Shown here one piece after another: positions 1-11,010 of a stretch of 64,000 bases of DNA. Numbering within the stretch: position 1 is the first letter of the stretch; each line of letters starts with the position of its first letter. A model generated the notes under the pieces. It was not told the origin of the DNA. It saw nothing but the letters and a program-made list of their open reading frames with translations, and did no database searches. The stretch comes from Pieris napi (lineage: Eukaryota > Arthropoda > Insecta > Lepidoptera > Pieridae). The position numbers were made by a program, and so were the translations under genes. The DNA lies in assembly GCF_905475465.1 (NCBI RefSeq), contig NC_062259.1, forward strand, positions 2,180,501 to 2,244,500, written 5' to 3'.

Positions 1-70
1 ATAATGTCTTCTGTAAGAACAGTTTTTTGTGCTTTAAACATTAAGTTTTGAATAATAATATTGTTTTCAG

Positions 71-169
71 GTGAATTCAGAAACCTACACCCATATGTAG
101 CGCAGCGATTAATATCATTATTTGAAACGTTAAGCAAAAGAAGAGCCAGACTGTGTAGTGAAATCGAAG
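71..169 (+). CDS. DYM: Dymeclin exon (first in window)
   Basis: Acceptor TTTTCAG ends at 70 and the donor G|GTATGT follows 169. The exon starts with the last two bases of a codon and ends with one spare base, which makes a Gly codon with the next exon. It encodes GEFRNLHPYVAQRLIS and then ETLSKRRARLCSEIE, an Arg/Lys-rich helix end. Confidence 0.92.
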
Positions 170-3100
170 GTATGTATTTTTATTATTATTACTTATTTCT
201 TAATAGCATAGGGGACACCCTTTTTAGAGCATGCGTTGCCGGCATTTTAGGGAGGAATATGCTCTATTTTTAAACAATTGAAAGTCGTTTCTCCCGGAGA
301 AGACTCTCACAGTATTATTTTAGTGAGTGCGTTACCGGCCTATGAGGGAAGAGAATGTCCTCATTTTAAACAATTGGAGATCGTATCTCCCAGGCAAGAC
401 CATAGGAAGTAGATTCCATAGTTCGCTGGTTCTCAAAAGAAAATACCTACTGGACTGTGCTAGACGATGATGAAACGAAGCAGGAGGGATGAAAAAGATC
501 TTCAGAACACCCTCCATAGTCTTTGTAGAATAAAGAGAGAATCAAGCTGATCAGTAATATATTGGAGATTGGTCATCAGCTTTTGCCTGATTGGGTCAAA
601 TTCTTCACGATGTTTTCCGTCATACGAGCTAGTGTTAATATAAATAATTACATTACTGCACTGTCACGGTTCTACGACTTGAGGGATGAGAGTCGCACGC
701 GCATGCTACTAGCCCAAAACTGCTCTGCATATATTTATGAAAATTTTCAGGTGGGGACATTAATAGTATAGAGTTACCACATAACGCTGAAGACAAGACT
801 GAAGAAATTGTAAGTGATTATGATTTTATATTAATACACAATATAATACACAATAATATATAATATTTACAATATTCTGAACCGACATAGTTATAAAAAT
901 AATAATTTATTGATAAAAAGAAAATAAAAACAAATTTAAAAAATTTTGGTCCCTAAACTAGCAGCCTGTGGTAGACCTTTAATGCTCGCATTTACTCGCT
1001 GTATTATGGATAATTCGTTGAGGGAAGCACCAGCTCTTGGGTCACTTACCAAGTGCTTAAATCTTTCGCCCACTTGAACCCCACGGCTCAAGAGTCTCAA
1101 CTCCAAAGGGAACTTGCCCACAGATGGAGCACATCGCTGTATTGGACGAAGTGCTGAGAATGTTGTTGGAAATTGTCAATTCGTGTCTAACACATCAGCT
1201 GTGCAATAATTTAAATTTGGTCTACGCGCTGTTGCATAAAAAGCAGCTGTTTCAGCAGCACTCGCATCATAACATCGCACAGAACATCGAAATGGTGAGT
1301 AGTCATGTGTCAACTGTCAACGTCAAATGTCAACTATCAAGATAATATCTCAGCAAACAAAATGCTTAAGATTTACTTTACCTAATGTTAAAACTACAAC
1401 TATAGTCTATAGAGCTTAAACTGAACAATGAAAACCTAAATTTAGTTGATTCTACGGTATTTCTGGGTAATGCCCAGAATACCGTAGAAATAGACAAAAA
1501 CTTCAATGGATTCAGCATAGTGCTAAACTTTCTGACAAGCTCAGTTCTGCGGTAACCTATTAGGAAAATTAACTCACAGACGAGGAAACTGCCAGAATAG
1601 TATATTTTAGTTGCTTTCACAGCGTTATGTCGTATGGAATTCTTTTATGGGGCAAAGCAACAGATATACATTCAATTTTTATCTTGCAAAAACGTGCTAT
1701 TAGGTCAATTTATTGCTTGAAACCGGGCATTTTGACGGTACCTTCCCAATATATCTACAACTGTATCGTTTTTGTGCGTAGTAATATTAGTTATCTTAAA
1801 GAACAGTGACATTCACAATAGGATTACAAGAAATAAGGTAATACTTTTCCAGCCCTCTTACAGGTTGCAGAAAATAAATGCTTCATTGCCTATGGGCCTA
1901 AGTATACGCTGCTATAACATGATTCCTAGTGAAATAGTAGAACTGCCTTTAAATAGATTTAAAACACATATTAAAAAACATTAATGTGTAAAGGTTACTA
2001 CACAGTTAATGACTACCTGGAAGACAAAAACGCGTGACAATAGTTCTAGTTACATATATTGTTTTAATTTGTTTTGTTATCTTTGAAGTGTTGGGAATAT
2101 GTATGTAATGGTGAATGTGGTAAATCACAGAACAGATTTTTTTCTTATGTAACTTTAATGACGTGGTTTATGACATTTTTCTTTAAATAATTGTAGAGGG
2201 AGGGTAAAACTTGCTGAGTTTCTTGCCCGATCTTCTCAGAACAAGGCCTCCTGGTAGTTTTGCGAACGGATGACGTAGTCTTGCTCTTTCGCGAATTTTG
2301 TAAACGTTTTTGACATTAATAAGCATGCGCTAAGACGCATCTAAACGTATTTTGATTGATTAAGATTAGACAGGTGGGGACACAATTTTCAAGCATGCTC
2401 CAATGTGACCTTAATGCCATGTTCTGTACAGATTATTTTCAATAACACTGTCATACTGTATTTTTTTAAATCAGGTAATAGGTTATTTCTCAACCCGCCT
2501 CCAACGGGTACAAGAAGGTGCTGGCGGTGAGTTGGGAGTGACAGAAGTATTGCAATGCATCAAAAAGGGTGCCGAGCAGTGGTCAAGTGACAGATTAAAG
2601 GTGTGTTATCCTATATTTGCTTCTCTTTTTATCTCAGCGTAAACATAATTTGAAAAAAAGAGATAAAAATGTTGTTATTTACTTAATTATTAAAGCAGTG
2701 GTGGCCTAGTAGGACATGACTCTCCCTGAGTTCTCGGAACCCTGGCTGTGCCCCAATCTTTACCATCATCAATCACCAATTAAGTTTAGACGCGCTTTTT
2801 GAAGGAAAACGTCGTATTACATTAGACCCAATCAGGCAAAGGCTGATCACCTACTTGCCTCATGAAACATATACATAGGACCCTGACCTAAAGGGTTGTA
2901 GCGAGAACATCGTAACACCGGCTTTATATTTATATTAACGGATTGGTGAAGAGACTTAGTTCTGCAGCTTATGCGGTTAAATAGATTCGCTCACTAACTG
3001 ATGTCGATACAGCTAGATTTGTTTATTTTAGTCACATTCACAGCTTAATGACTTATAGCTTATTATTATGGGGTCATGCTGCTGATGTCGAAAGTATTTT

Positions 3101-3862
3101 CATTCTGCAGAAGAGGGCTATTCGTGCAATCTATAATTTAGAATGTAGGGAATCTCTGAGAGATAAATTCAAGGAAATTAATATACCTTTCCCTCGCAAT
3201 ATATATTGATGAAAATATTATGTATGTATACAAAAATAGTGATAAGTTTACTAGAATAGAACATACTCATAATGTTAATACTCGGAACAAACGCAGGCTG
3301 CAATTTCCCCGTACTAGACTATCTAAAGTTAGTAATTATTATTTTTTGGGAAAAGCGATACTTTTCTTTAATAAAATCTAAAAGGCTCTTTTAACTTTAC
3401 CTGTTAAAAAGGCTTATAGGCCGGCCTATTACTATATAGTTAACGATTATCTAGTTGATAAAAGGGCCTGGGACTAGTGCTAGACAGGCTGCTTCTAATT
3501 AATTTCCGATATTTGTCATAAAATAAGTGTTGATGCCATAGTAATTTTGTGATTGTTTGCAATTTTAAAAGAGTACCGAGAGTTTTTTACGCCGGCCTTT
3601 TCTCTCGGCCTACAGTCTTCTTTGCCAATGAGTAGGGATGTCTACCATTTCAAATTTAATGACGTGGAATAAGTGATACCTGTATAAAACTAATACGAAA
3701 TATTCCTTACAGAAATTTCCAGACCTAAAGTTCCGTTATGTTGAAGAAGACAAGCCTGAAGAGTTCTTCAGCCCGTATGTGTGGTCACTTATAAGTTCTT
3801 GTGGGAATATCTATTGGGCAAGCGAATGTGCAGCACGGGCCTCTGATAGATTATTGGCCTGA
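71..3862 (+). CDS. DYM: Dymeclin, C-terminal five exons (gene partial at 5' end)
   Basis: Joined exons 71-169, 751-809, 1124-1294, 2475-2600 and 3713-3862 give 200 residues plus a stop and keep frame at every GT-AG junction. I recognise the dymeclin C-terminal half: HPYVAQRLISLFETLSK, then a helix with EVLRMLLEIVNSCLT and NLVYALLHKKQLF, then IGYFSTRLQ, and finally KFPDLKFRYVEE with PEEFFSPYVWSL near the end. Dymeclin is a peripheral Golgi protein needed for Golgi organisation and secretory traffic (known for the human Dyggve-Melchior-Clausen gene and its fly homologue). About two thirds of the protein should lie upstream of position 1. The link between TEEI and MEHIAVLDEV is shorter than I remember for the vertebrate protein. 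The gene reads toward the DLGAP gene on the same strand. Introns 3 and 4 are loaded with LINE and SINE pieces. The call is confident; exon edges rest on splice consensus and phase only. Confidence 0.93.
210..520 (-). mobile_element. Non-LTR retrotransposon 3' fragment, family C
   Basis: On the minus strand 332-517 reads HHRLAQSSRYFLLRTSELWN and then LPGRYDLQLFKMR, the usual last residues of a CR1/Jockey-like ORF2. The 210-300 part repeats the 3' tail (shared AATTG and TCTCCC blocks with 353-400), so two tails lie side by side. A related copy on the other strand is at 30145-30330. Confidence 0.7.
550..700 (-). mobile_element. tRNA-derived SINE fragment (family S1)
   Basis: A diverged reverse copy of the window's common SINE: the reversed GGTGATCAGCC block, the CACGATGTTTTCC block and the head with GGATGAGAGTCGCACGC are in the expected order. 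It lies in the intron before the short linker exon of dymeclin. Confidence 0.65.
751..809 (+). CDS. DYM: Dymeclin exon (short acidic linker)
   Basis: This 59-base exon lies between ATTTTCAG and ATT|GTAAGT. It encodes an acidic, poorly conserved linker, GDINSIELPHNAEDKTEEI. Its phase fits both neighbours exactly, which is the main support because the linker alone is not diagnostic. Confidence 0.85.
962..1115. repeat. Dispersed repeat G, copy 1 (abuts a dymeclin splice acceptor)
   Basis: About 150 bp matching 11805-11960 in the same orientation: both share AGACCTTTAATGCT, TTGCTGTATTA-like, CATCAGCTC-like and CCAAAGGGAACTT blocks in order. The family is not recognised. This copy ends within about 10 bp of the dymeclin exon at 1124. 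Confidence 0.75.
1124..1294 (+). CDS. DYM: Dymeclin exon (conserved helical core)
   Basis: Fifty-seven codons in phase 0 on both sides, acceptor CCCACAG, donor ATG|GTGAGT. It encodes the most recognisable dymeclin stretch, LRMLLEIVNSCLTHQL followed by NLVYALLHKKQLFQQ. The acceptor lies about 10 bp downstream of a dispersed repeat (962-1115), so the repeat end supplies most of the sequence where the branch point and pyrimidine tract should be. Confidence 0.92.
1400..2040 (+). mobile_element. Non-LTR retrotransposon, reverse transcriptase C-terminal fragment (family A)
   Basis: Broken frames read VDSTVFLG, then FHSVMSYGILLWGKATDIHS, then IFILQKRAIRSIY, then the tail PSEIVELPLNRFKTHIKK. This is the C-terminal part of a CR1/Jockey/L2-type ORF2 after the catalytic domain. 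Frameshifts and stops make it dead. A hairpin at 1450-1489 lies within the coding remnant. It sits in dymeclin intron 3. Confidence 0.8.
2475..2600 (+). CDS. DYM: Dymeclin exon (YFSTRLQ region)
   Basis: Forty-two codons, phase 0, acceptor AAATCAG, donor AAG|GTGTGT. It encodes VIGYFSTRLQ and then VTEVLQCIKKGAEQW, matching the order of the vertebrate protein after its IDLVISFFSSRL segment. Confidence 0.9.
2696..2925 (+). mobile_element. tRNA-derived SINE, second subfamily (S2)
   Basis: The head has an A-box-like TGGCCTAGTAGG. The body contains GGCTGATCACCTACTTGCC and the tail CTAAAGGGTTGTAGCGAGAA with AACATCGTAACACC. The tail differs from family S1, and the same tail recurs at 25895-26050. Located in dymeclin intron 4. 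Confidence 0.7.
2940..3685 (+). mobile_element. Non-LTR retrotransposon family A, 3' copy
   Basis: It reads IFILQKRAIRAIYNLE, then broken pieces of TRNKRRLQFPRTRL and a NDYLVDKRAWD-type terminus, then a 3'UTR with TTTTTTACGCCGGCC and GACGTGGAATAAGTGATAC. The 3' half is nearly the same as 7300-7770 and the reverse of 50830-51195. It ends about 27 bp before the last dymeclin exon. Confidence 0.85.
3713..3862 (+). CDS. DYM: Dymeclin terminal coding exon
   Basis: Fifty codons including TGA at 3860-3862. It encodes KFPDLKFRYVEEDKPEEFF and SPYVWSLISS, the conserved dymeclin C-terminus. The last residues, ASDRLLA, differ from the vertebrate tail. The acceptor (CCTTACAG) lies about 27 bp after the 3' end of a LINE copy in the preceding intron. 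Confidence 0.92.
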   Translation, partial: KFPDLKFRYVEEDKPEEFFSPYVWSLISSCGNIYWASECAARASDRLLA

Positions 3863-3931
3863 TTTTGCATTAAAACATTAAGACATTTCAGTTATTAACA
3901 TTGATAAATGATTACCATTTAATGATGAAGT

Positions 3932-3937
3932 AATAAA
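3932..3937 (+). terminator. DYM: Candidate poly(A) signal of dymeclin
   Basis: AATAAA lies 70 bases after the dymeclin stop codon, in AT-rich sequence. It is the first canonical hexamer downstream, which implies a very short 3'UTR. Several AATAAA-like strings follow, so a later site could be used instead. Confidence 0.5.
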
Positions 3938-3939
3938 AA

Positions 3940-5340
3940 AACAAAAACACTGATGTTTATTAATCAGAGTTTAAAATTTATACTAAAATAATAGATTTTT
4001 GGGTCATATTTATTAATAAAAATCAATGTAATCATAGGTTGTTCATAAATTATTCATTATATCACAAAATCATTAATAATTCAATAATATTGTAATAATA
4101 ATAATTTATAATATTGTGGTAATGATTAAAAATAATTGTTCAGTAATACATAATTAATTGGTCTTTTATTATATATAACAATTTGTAGTGCAATGTCAAA
4201 AGTTATTAATAGGGAAATAATATATAATGTGTTATTACAAGTCATATTGAATAGTAATAATTGGTAGACATTATTAATATAACTAATAATAAATTGATAA
4301 CAATATTGTATTGTACCATGTCGGACCAAAATGCATATATTAATCAAATTAATCCTGTAATTTTTTGCGATATCAAAATTATACTTTATAATAATTAAAA
4401 TTGCCTACTACAATGTATAATAAACTAAAATTTACCATTTATTTAAGGAATTGTATTATTTAGATGTTTCTTCTTTACTGCATGATCAGAGGATTTTAGA
4501 AATGTCATATATGTAGTATATACCATCCCTTAAGTAATGTGATTCTATTATAGTCATCATCTGTGACTGCAAGTGGGTCAGTGTAATTTAAACATCTAAC
4601 ATTGTAAATATATTGTATTTTATTATAGTGTTTATTAAATATAACAAATTAGAATTAACAAGTTTCTTTAAGTAGTCACAACTAGAGAATAAATTAAATC
4701 TCCGGAATGTCATGAGGGTAATAATTAACAGCTTGACAGCATTCCATATATTTGGTATAAACTATTTGAGGTGTACCTATGCACTTCTTTGACTTCAAAA
4801 ATGAAATGAGTCTAGCATTTATCTTGAATATTTGTTATGACCCTTAGGGTTAAGGGTCATCTCAGACTTAGGAAACAGTTTACTTTGATCAAAATCGGTA
4901 AATATTTTTTAGATAATAGTAATTTCTGGAGAATATAGACATTTAAATAAATTATTTTACTTTAAATATACGTTAAAAGTACAAAGTTGTTTTATTTTTG
5001 ATACGTTAAAGATTTTAATAATTTACGTTTGTTAAAACTAGAGTAATAGCTTTGACACAATCAACATTGCACAGTTTGGAACGCTGACGCCGAATGAGGA
5101 CTACATTTCGTTTGGAAGTTAATATAAACTATAGTTTTAAGAACTTTAAGCAAACAAATTTACACAAAATATAAGCTAAGATTTTTAAATAATAAAGGCC
5201 GAAATGTAAACTATAAATTACAGTTTTTATTGGAAAATTCAACTGTCGTGTTTACTTTATGTTTCAGTTTATTTATGTTTTCAACCGTTTAACCTACCCT
5301 GAAGTTTTACAAATATTATAGTTAAGATCATAATTAGCCC
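3940..5340. other. AT-rich intergenic stretch downstream of dymeclin
   Basis: Very AT-rich, with many TAATAAT and ATTAATAA runs. I see no coding exon, no recognisable transposon and no clear gene signal. Confidence 0.5.
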
Positions 5341-5344
5341 AATC

Positions 5345-5707
5345 GGTTCAGACTTCAGCGGTCAGCCACTATCGAGTTCGAGCGAGACAAATCACAAAAT
5401 AACAGCAATTAATTTTTATATAAATATTATAGATCGATTGGATTTCAAAGGTTCTCTGTGGTTGTAATATCAATTGCAGTTTTGTCTCTGGAAGTATTTT
5501 TTTACTTGATATTCGACATCTGTGCGATGAGTGTTGACAGCCCGAATTAATAAAGAGTCCACGAAATAAATCAATGGAGTTCGAAATTAAATAATTCATG
5601 TGAAGTCTTTGTTTTGTAAATAGTGAACTAAATTAATTGTCTTCATAAGAATAGTGTTAAATTAAACGTTTTTGATCAGTTTCTTACCTGAAGACCGAAT
5701 TATTGTG
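5345..5707 (+). other. Possible non-coding first exon or lncRNA start
   Basis: A locally less AT-rich start (GGTCAGCCACTATCGAGTTC) follows an Inr-like TTCAGAC, and the segment ends at a good donor, TTGTG|GTAAGT, at 5707/5708. It lies upstream of and on the same strand as the DLGAP gene, so it could be a distal 5'UTR exon of that gene. No long ORF supports coding. Purely inferred from splice-site and composition cues. Confidence 0.25.
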
Positions 5708-5709
5708 GT

Positions 5710-6950
5710 AAGTCACATTTTTACACTATTATCATATACCTTTTTTGTTTGCTTTCTGTAGTGCGTATTTATTATTTTTGTCAACCGTTATATGTTTAAA
5801 TTTCGCGATTGTATTGTTTTCAGCAATTTTCTTTAGTTTTAGTCATTGACACAACACTTTAAATTATTTTTCATTGATTACCCTCAAGTTTTGCTCTTCA
5901 TAAATTTATAATTAAAACCATTACTATATTAATAACAATTGAAAATTTCTTATAAAACTTAAAATTATTATTATTATAAAACTTTTTGTTTGACATTCTT
6001 AGCAGTATACTGAGCAAGGAAATTACTAGAGTTGAACCTTAGTAAATCTTAGATTTGACAGTGACCCAATTACTAAGGATTGATACATTTCAATATAAAA
6101 ACCTAGGTTTTTATTACACAATAATGGGGTTTTTAAAATAAAATTTAGGTCTTGGAATACCAATGCCTATATATAACAAGGCTTATACTTTTTAATAAAT
6201 TATAAATTAACAGATAACTATGGTTTAAATTGATTGCTCTTTGTTTTATATTTGATTCTTCTTTATTATATTTATTGAAAATCTTAATAATTTTTATACA
6301 TCTACCTGATCTTACTATTTTTGATAACTATGTATTTAAATGAAATTTCTTAATTGCACCTAAACATTAAATGCTTTAGACATAATATTTCAATGTGTAG
6401 TATTTGCTCGATGTTAAGAAGTATTTTTGAGTAACATTGTATTTATCTTGCTGTGAAAAGAACCATCAATTAATGATTATAGTTTCCATCTACATTATGT
6501 AGTAATTATTTTTTAATTGCATAATACTGTTAATGGTATCATTGATCCTGGCAATATGCTGCCTTAATAACCCTTGTTAATTTTGAATATACAACCTCAA
6601 GGTTGATAGTTATTGAGGCCAAATGCTATAGGCAACTTTCTTGGAACAAAGGTTATCCACCAACCCAAAGGGAGAACCTTGATCAATTCTAATACTGGCA
6701 GGCTGGACGGAAGCTCTCAGTGGTGTAAGAAATATATTACTATTTAGAAACACTACAATCATAGCGGCAGAATGTAGATGTTGCTACATGGTCTTAAGTC
6801 ATAACTAGGCAGCTAGTAAGATGGTTGTTCTATCATTTAATATGTTAAAAATACTTATAAAACAAAATCTGAACTGTACATAAAAAATTTAAAAAGTTAA
6901 TTTAAAAAGTTGTACATACATAATAATAATCCAATACTGAATGTATTCAA
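5710..6950. other. AT-rich non-coding stretch
   Basis: No exon or recognisable mobile element seen; single-copy-looking AT-rich sequence apart from short poly-T and TATTA runs. Confidence 0.45.
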
Positions 6951-6959
6951 TTTCTTTCT

Positions 6960-7050
6960 TTGATATTTTAGTTATAGCAACGCTTGAAGTATATGGTTTA
7001 GTTTGTTGGTTGTCCCCAAAACATATCGACTCCCCCTAAGTTTGGCGGGA
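6960..7050 (+). repeat. Dispersed repeat D, partial copy
   Basis: Contains GGTTTAGTTTGTTGGTTG, CCCCCTAAGTTTGG and AAAACCCCCAAGTTTG, shared in order with 8985-9270, the reverse of 16135-16300, and the interior of the MITE at 42475-42599. Confidence 0.6.
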
Positions 7051-7299
7051 AAACCCCCAAGTTTGCACTTATTCTAATTAGTATTCACAGTCTTGTCAAA
7101 AGTCTATCATGTGTTTTGACAGTTGAAGTTTAAGTTTGACATTCTAGAACAGTTAAGTTGTCGACAGATATTGTCCTAATTCAATTGGAAAGCGTTTTGC
7201 ATGTCCATATATATCGCGTTATACTATGAATATTAATTATTTTATAGATTATATAGACCTGTCTTTGTTTGTGAATATTTTTATTAAGTAATAATTTTC

Positions 7300-7770
7300 T
7301 TATCTTTACTAGAATAGAACATACGCACAATGTTAATACACGGAACAAACGCAGGCTGCAATTTCCCCGTACTAGACTATCTAAAGTTAGTAATTCTTTT
7401 TTGGGGAAAGGGATACTCTTCTTTAATAAAATCCCAGAGGCTCTTTTATCACTGCCTTTCAATAAATTTAAGAAATGTATTAAAGAAAAGCTGTGTAAAA
7501 AGGCTTACTATAAAGTCAACGATTATCTAGTTGATAAAAGGGCCTGGGACTAGTGCTAGACAGGCTAATTCTAATTAATTTGCGATATTTGTTTTAAATT
7601 AGTGTTGTTTGATGATTTGCTGTTTTAAAAGAGTACCGAGAGTTTTTTACGCCGGCTTTTTCTCTCGGCCTACACCCTCTGTCTTCTTTGCCGATGAGTA
7701 GGGATGCCTTCAAATTTAATGACGTGGAATAAGTGATACATGTATCTTATGTTCCATAATAAACATATTT
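7300..7770 (+). mobile_element. Non-LTR retrotransposon family A, 3' copy
   Basis: This is the cleanest copy of the family A tail: TRNKRRLQFPRTRL in one frame, PEALLSLPFNKF with an adjacent NDYLVDKRAWD in shifted frames, then a 3'UTR ending near TTCCATAATAAACAT. It is 5'-truncated in the same region as the copies at 2940-3685 and 50830-51195. Confidence 0.85.
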
Positions 7771-8124
7771 TATTTTATGTAAAATCTATATTTTATATAT
7801 GTTATATTATGTAGGTATAAATGTATATATTTGTTGTTATCCTAATATCCTAACTTCCTTCACTGATCGAAACCACTTCACGGGTAAATCATCGGAATTC
7901 TGTATCTTTTGAATTTTCTTAATAGTCAAGTGATCAGCCATAAGTCTCCTTTTTCAGTCTTGCTCTTCATTTCTGAAAGTATTAGTGGCGTTACACACTT
8001 TCAGTCTACCCTGTTTTGGCAAGCCTCTGCCCCTGGGTGATGGTAAGACTAAGGGCCTTTACTTGATCGGTCCAGCAAGGCTTTGACATCTGATGCCCTC
8101 CACTCGGCCAGTCTGTAACTTCCG

Positions 8125-8300
8125 CAGGTTAGACAATACCTGCCGCCCATGAGAAATCTCAATCCAGAGGGCTCGCGAGTACATTGCCGGCCTTTTAAGA
8201 ATTGGTACGCTTTTTTTCCTAAATCGTATTAGTTAGGAAATACTTACCGCCCATGGACACTCTCAATCCCGAAGGGCTCGCAGGTGCGTTGCCGTCCTTT
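8125..8300 (-). mobile_element. Non-LTR retrotransposon 3' tail, family B (two tandem tails)
   Basis: Two reversed tails with ACCGCCCATG-type and GTGCGTTGCCG-type blocks, about 110 bp apart. They match the 3' end that follows the LPTEVFPNQFDLGSFK peptide in family B copies such as 18345-18760. Confidence 0.65.
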
Positions 8301-8566
8301 ATTATATTTATTAGTCATAGTATAGTCAATACAGAAGATCCTTTTTGATCTAAAATTGCAATTATATATAAAATATACAAATATTTTCTTTCAACAGACA
8401 GACTGATAATATATATATATGTTTAGTGAGTTTTGTTTTAGTTTTTTGACAGTGACATACGCGATGCGCACGCGCCTGCGCGTTCGGTTTGGCCAGTATT
8501 GTTACGAATAAGGATTTAAAGTTTAAAATAGTATTAATTTATTTGACAATTTAAATATAATACAGT

Positions 8567-8830
8567 GTTGGCCTAGTGGCTTCAGCGTACGTCTCTCATA
8601 CCTGAGGTTCAAACCCAGCTGTCCAGGACAGGCCAGGACTTCCTATGTGCGCATTTCTCTTTCGAATAAAACATCTTGAGGAAACCGGCTTGCCTATACC
8701 TGATAAATGATAGAGAAGGCTGATCACCTACTTGCCTATTAGACCACGAAACAGGTACAGAAATGAGCCCCAGACCTAAAAAGGTTGTAGCGCCTCTGTT
8801 TTTTTAAATACATCTTTATATCCTATAGGA
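8567..8830 (+). mobile_element. tRNA-derived SINE (family S1), near full length
   Basis: The pol III A-box-like TGGCCTAGTGG and B-box-like GGTTCAAACCC lie in the head. The body has AACATCTTGAGGAAACCGGC and GGCTGATCACCTACTTGCC. The tail has ACCTAAAAAGGTTGTAGCGCC and T-rich sequence. The tRNA-derived head with an unrelated body defines a SINE, not a tRNA gene. Confidence 0.85.
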
Positions 8831-8984
8831 AATAGTTGGCCGAAAGCCAGTGTAAGATTAATTATAGATTAACTTTATTTGACCTAAATAGTTCAAAAGG
8901 GTCGCTCTATGAGAGAGAGAGATATCTAGACTAATCTAAACCTGGGCTTAAGTCTAGTGATACTACAGAATCCTAGGACCAACG

Positions 8985-9270
8985 TCAAAAACCCCTAAAC
9001 TTCTATTAAAAACCCCTAAAGTTTTTGTTGTTCACTTGGTTTTAGAGGTTTCAAATATGCATCACCAATATACGTACATTCAAAATACAAAATGGTATAA
9101 AATTTTGATACTGGAGTATTATTTTGATATGTCAGTTAAAGCAACAGTGTTTGGTTAAGTTTGTTGGTTTCGAGGCTTATAATGATATACAATGGTGCGT
9201 TTTTAAGAAATAATTCCCTAAATGTAGGGAAAAAGCCCCAAGGTATCAGTGGGTTAATCTACTCCAAGTG
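8985..9270 (+). repeat. Dispersed repeat D
   Basis: Contains repeated AACCCCTAAA blocks, ATGCATCACCAATATACGTAC, ATTTTGATATGTCAGTTA and GTTTGTTGGTTTCGAGG. The reverse complement occurs at 16135-16300, with shorter relatives at 6960-7050 and 42475-42599. Probably a non-autonomous DNA element; no transposase seen. Confidence 0.65.
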
Positions 9271-9639
9271 GAAATCTAAGCGAATCGCCCTAAATTTGGC
9301 GGCCACCAAACGGACAATTGTATTAAAACTTTAAAATACTTTACTATCTTTAAAATTTTGTACAATTATTCCGTGGTATGTTTAAAAAATTTTAAACCCA
9401 GAAATCGTAACTATGTCGTCAGCCCACCGCTTTTGGGGTCCCAGGTTTTAACTGGAGGTCGCCTCCAGCGGGTGACTTCGACGGTCCATCTTAGCTCTAT
9501 ACATTAACACAAAATCTATATTTTTATACTTTAAAGAAGCCTCCACCCCCATCAACTTAAAGCTCGTCACTCCACCGTGCCACCTCTCTTCTAACATGTC
9601 TCATCGTCAATCTATCATTGCTCATATGCCGCCCATTTC

Positions 9640-10045
9640 AAAATCTATATATATATAATGAAAATGGTCTTCGTTTGAGGCTCAATCACGCCTAAACCAC
9701 TGATCGTGTCGACATGAAACTACCACAATTCGATGCGAAATTTTACCTAGATGGTTTATGGCTATTTATTTATTAAATTCCAACGTTCCTTCATTTTTTT
9801 ATTGCTGTTTTACTTTTATGAAAATTTATCCATACGGTCTTCACCGCGGAAACATTCGGGGAGGCTTCCTAGAACCTCTAAACGTCAACATCTGTTAAAA
9901 ACACGATTTTCGAAATATTTCAATTTTCTTAGCGGGAAGTTAAAAAGAAGAATAATAAAAATATGAAAAAAAATAAAATAATGAAACATAAAATTTATTT
10001 TAATTCGTCCAGCAAAGCGGGCGCGAAACGGGTAGTATATTTCTA
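9640..10045 (+). mobile_element. Helitron-like non-autonomous element
   Basis: Starts with a TA-rich TCTATATATATATAATG lead and CACGCCTAAACCACTGATCG, and ends in CCAGCAAAGCGGGCGCG followed by GGGTAGT. This head and tail layout is typical of insect non-autonomous Helitrons, which end in CTAG-like sequence. No Rep or helicase ORF remains. Family assignment is by look only. Confidence 0.45.
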
Positions 10046-10814
10046 TATGTCTTATTGAATACGACGAAAGCGTTGCGGATGCACGATAAGCTTTATAAAA
10101 GCTACCATAAGCTTTTATAAACAAACGGCGGAAGATCAAAATTGTTCTACAAATATAAACATTAATTTATTTACAAAAATACCTACACTTTTAATACGAA
10201 GCATATAATATTAAATGCATAAGATACACAATATCGTATATTATAATAGACTTGAATTATATATATGAACTCTGCGTACATATAAAGATATAGTGTCGGA
10301 GACAGCATTCAGTAGCAACGTCTTTGTTAACGGGGATCTGTGCAACAGATTCTGGCTCTTGGTATCACGGCCTTCGCCGTCGCACATATCTCCTAAAGAA
10401 ATTAAGTTCTTGGAGACCACTTGGGTTGCTCACCATTGAAAATTGCTAGAAGTTCTTCTCTCGTCTCGGATAGACCTACAGTCATTACCAAGACAGGTAA
10501 AAAAACTATAGACACTTTGTTACCAACGGAGTTCTTTTGGATAAAACGCAGAGGTCCAGAAAATTTAGAAAAACTACTTTGATATACACATTGCCACGCA
10601 ATACCCTTAAGGCAAAAGGAAACGTGGCACAAAACTGGCAACGAAGTATAAATGGCGATGGAAGCTGGAATGACGAGGAGTGAAATTAAGAGAGCTACCA
10701 GGGATCAGCCTGGTTTTCTACGTTGGGAGATAGAACTTTAAGCTATGTAAGTCACAAAGGTGAACTATAAAGACAACTAAAAGCAACAAGGGGAAGAAGG
10801 AGAAGAGGCTGCCC

Positions 10815-11010
10815 AGGGGCAAACTGACAGGAAGCTCATCTGATGTTAAGTGACACCGCCGCATAGACATACACAGCGCCGGAGGCAACTGGGGTCGCGA
10901 GTTCCGGCCTTTTAAGAATTGGTACTCTCTTTAAAAGACCCTAAGTCGAATTGGATCGGAATTACTTTAGGGCAGCTGGTTCCACATAGTGGGGGTGGCT
11001 CATTCTCTAA
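10815..11010 (-). mobile_element. Non-LTR retrotransposon 3' tail, family B
   Basis: Reversed family B tail: CAAACTGACAGGAAGCTCATC-like, GGCCTTTTAAGAATTGGTAC, CTAAGTCGAATTGG and GGTTCCACATAGTGG. The reverse reads toward the FDLGSFK and LWN peptide blocks. Confidence 0.8.

Noticed and set aside
1450..1489. 17 bp hairpin TTCTACGGTATT...
   Set aside because: It lies within the coding remnant of the LINE reverse transcriptase and is probably chance in a decayed element.
10402..10641. 79-codon minus-strand ORF with a VGLSETREELLAIFN stretch, faintly like the start of the PP2A scaffold subunit
   Set aside because: Similarity is limited to about a dozen residues, the rest does not fit, and there are no flanking exons or splice sites. 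Could be a scrap of a processed pseudogene, but not supported.
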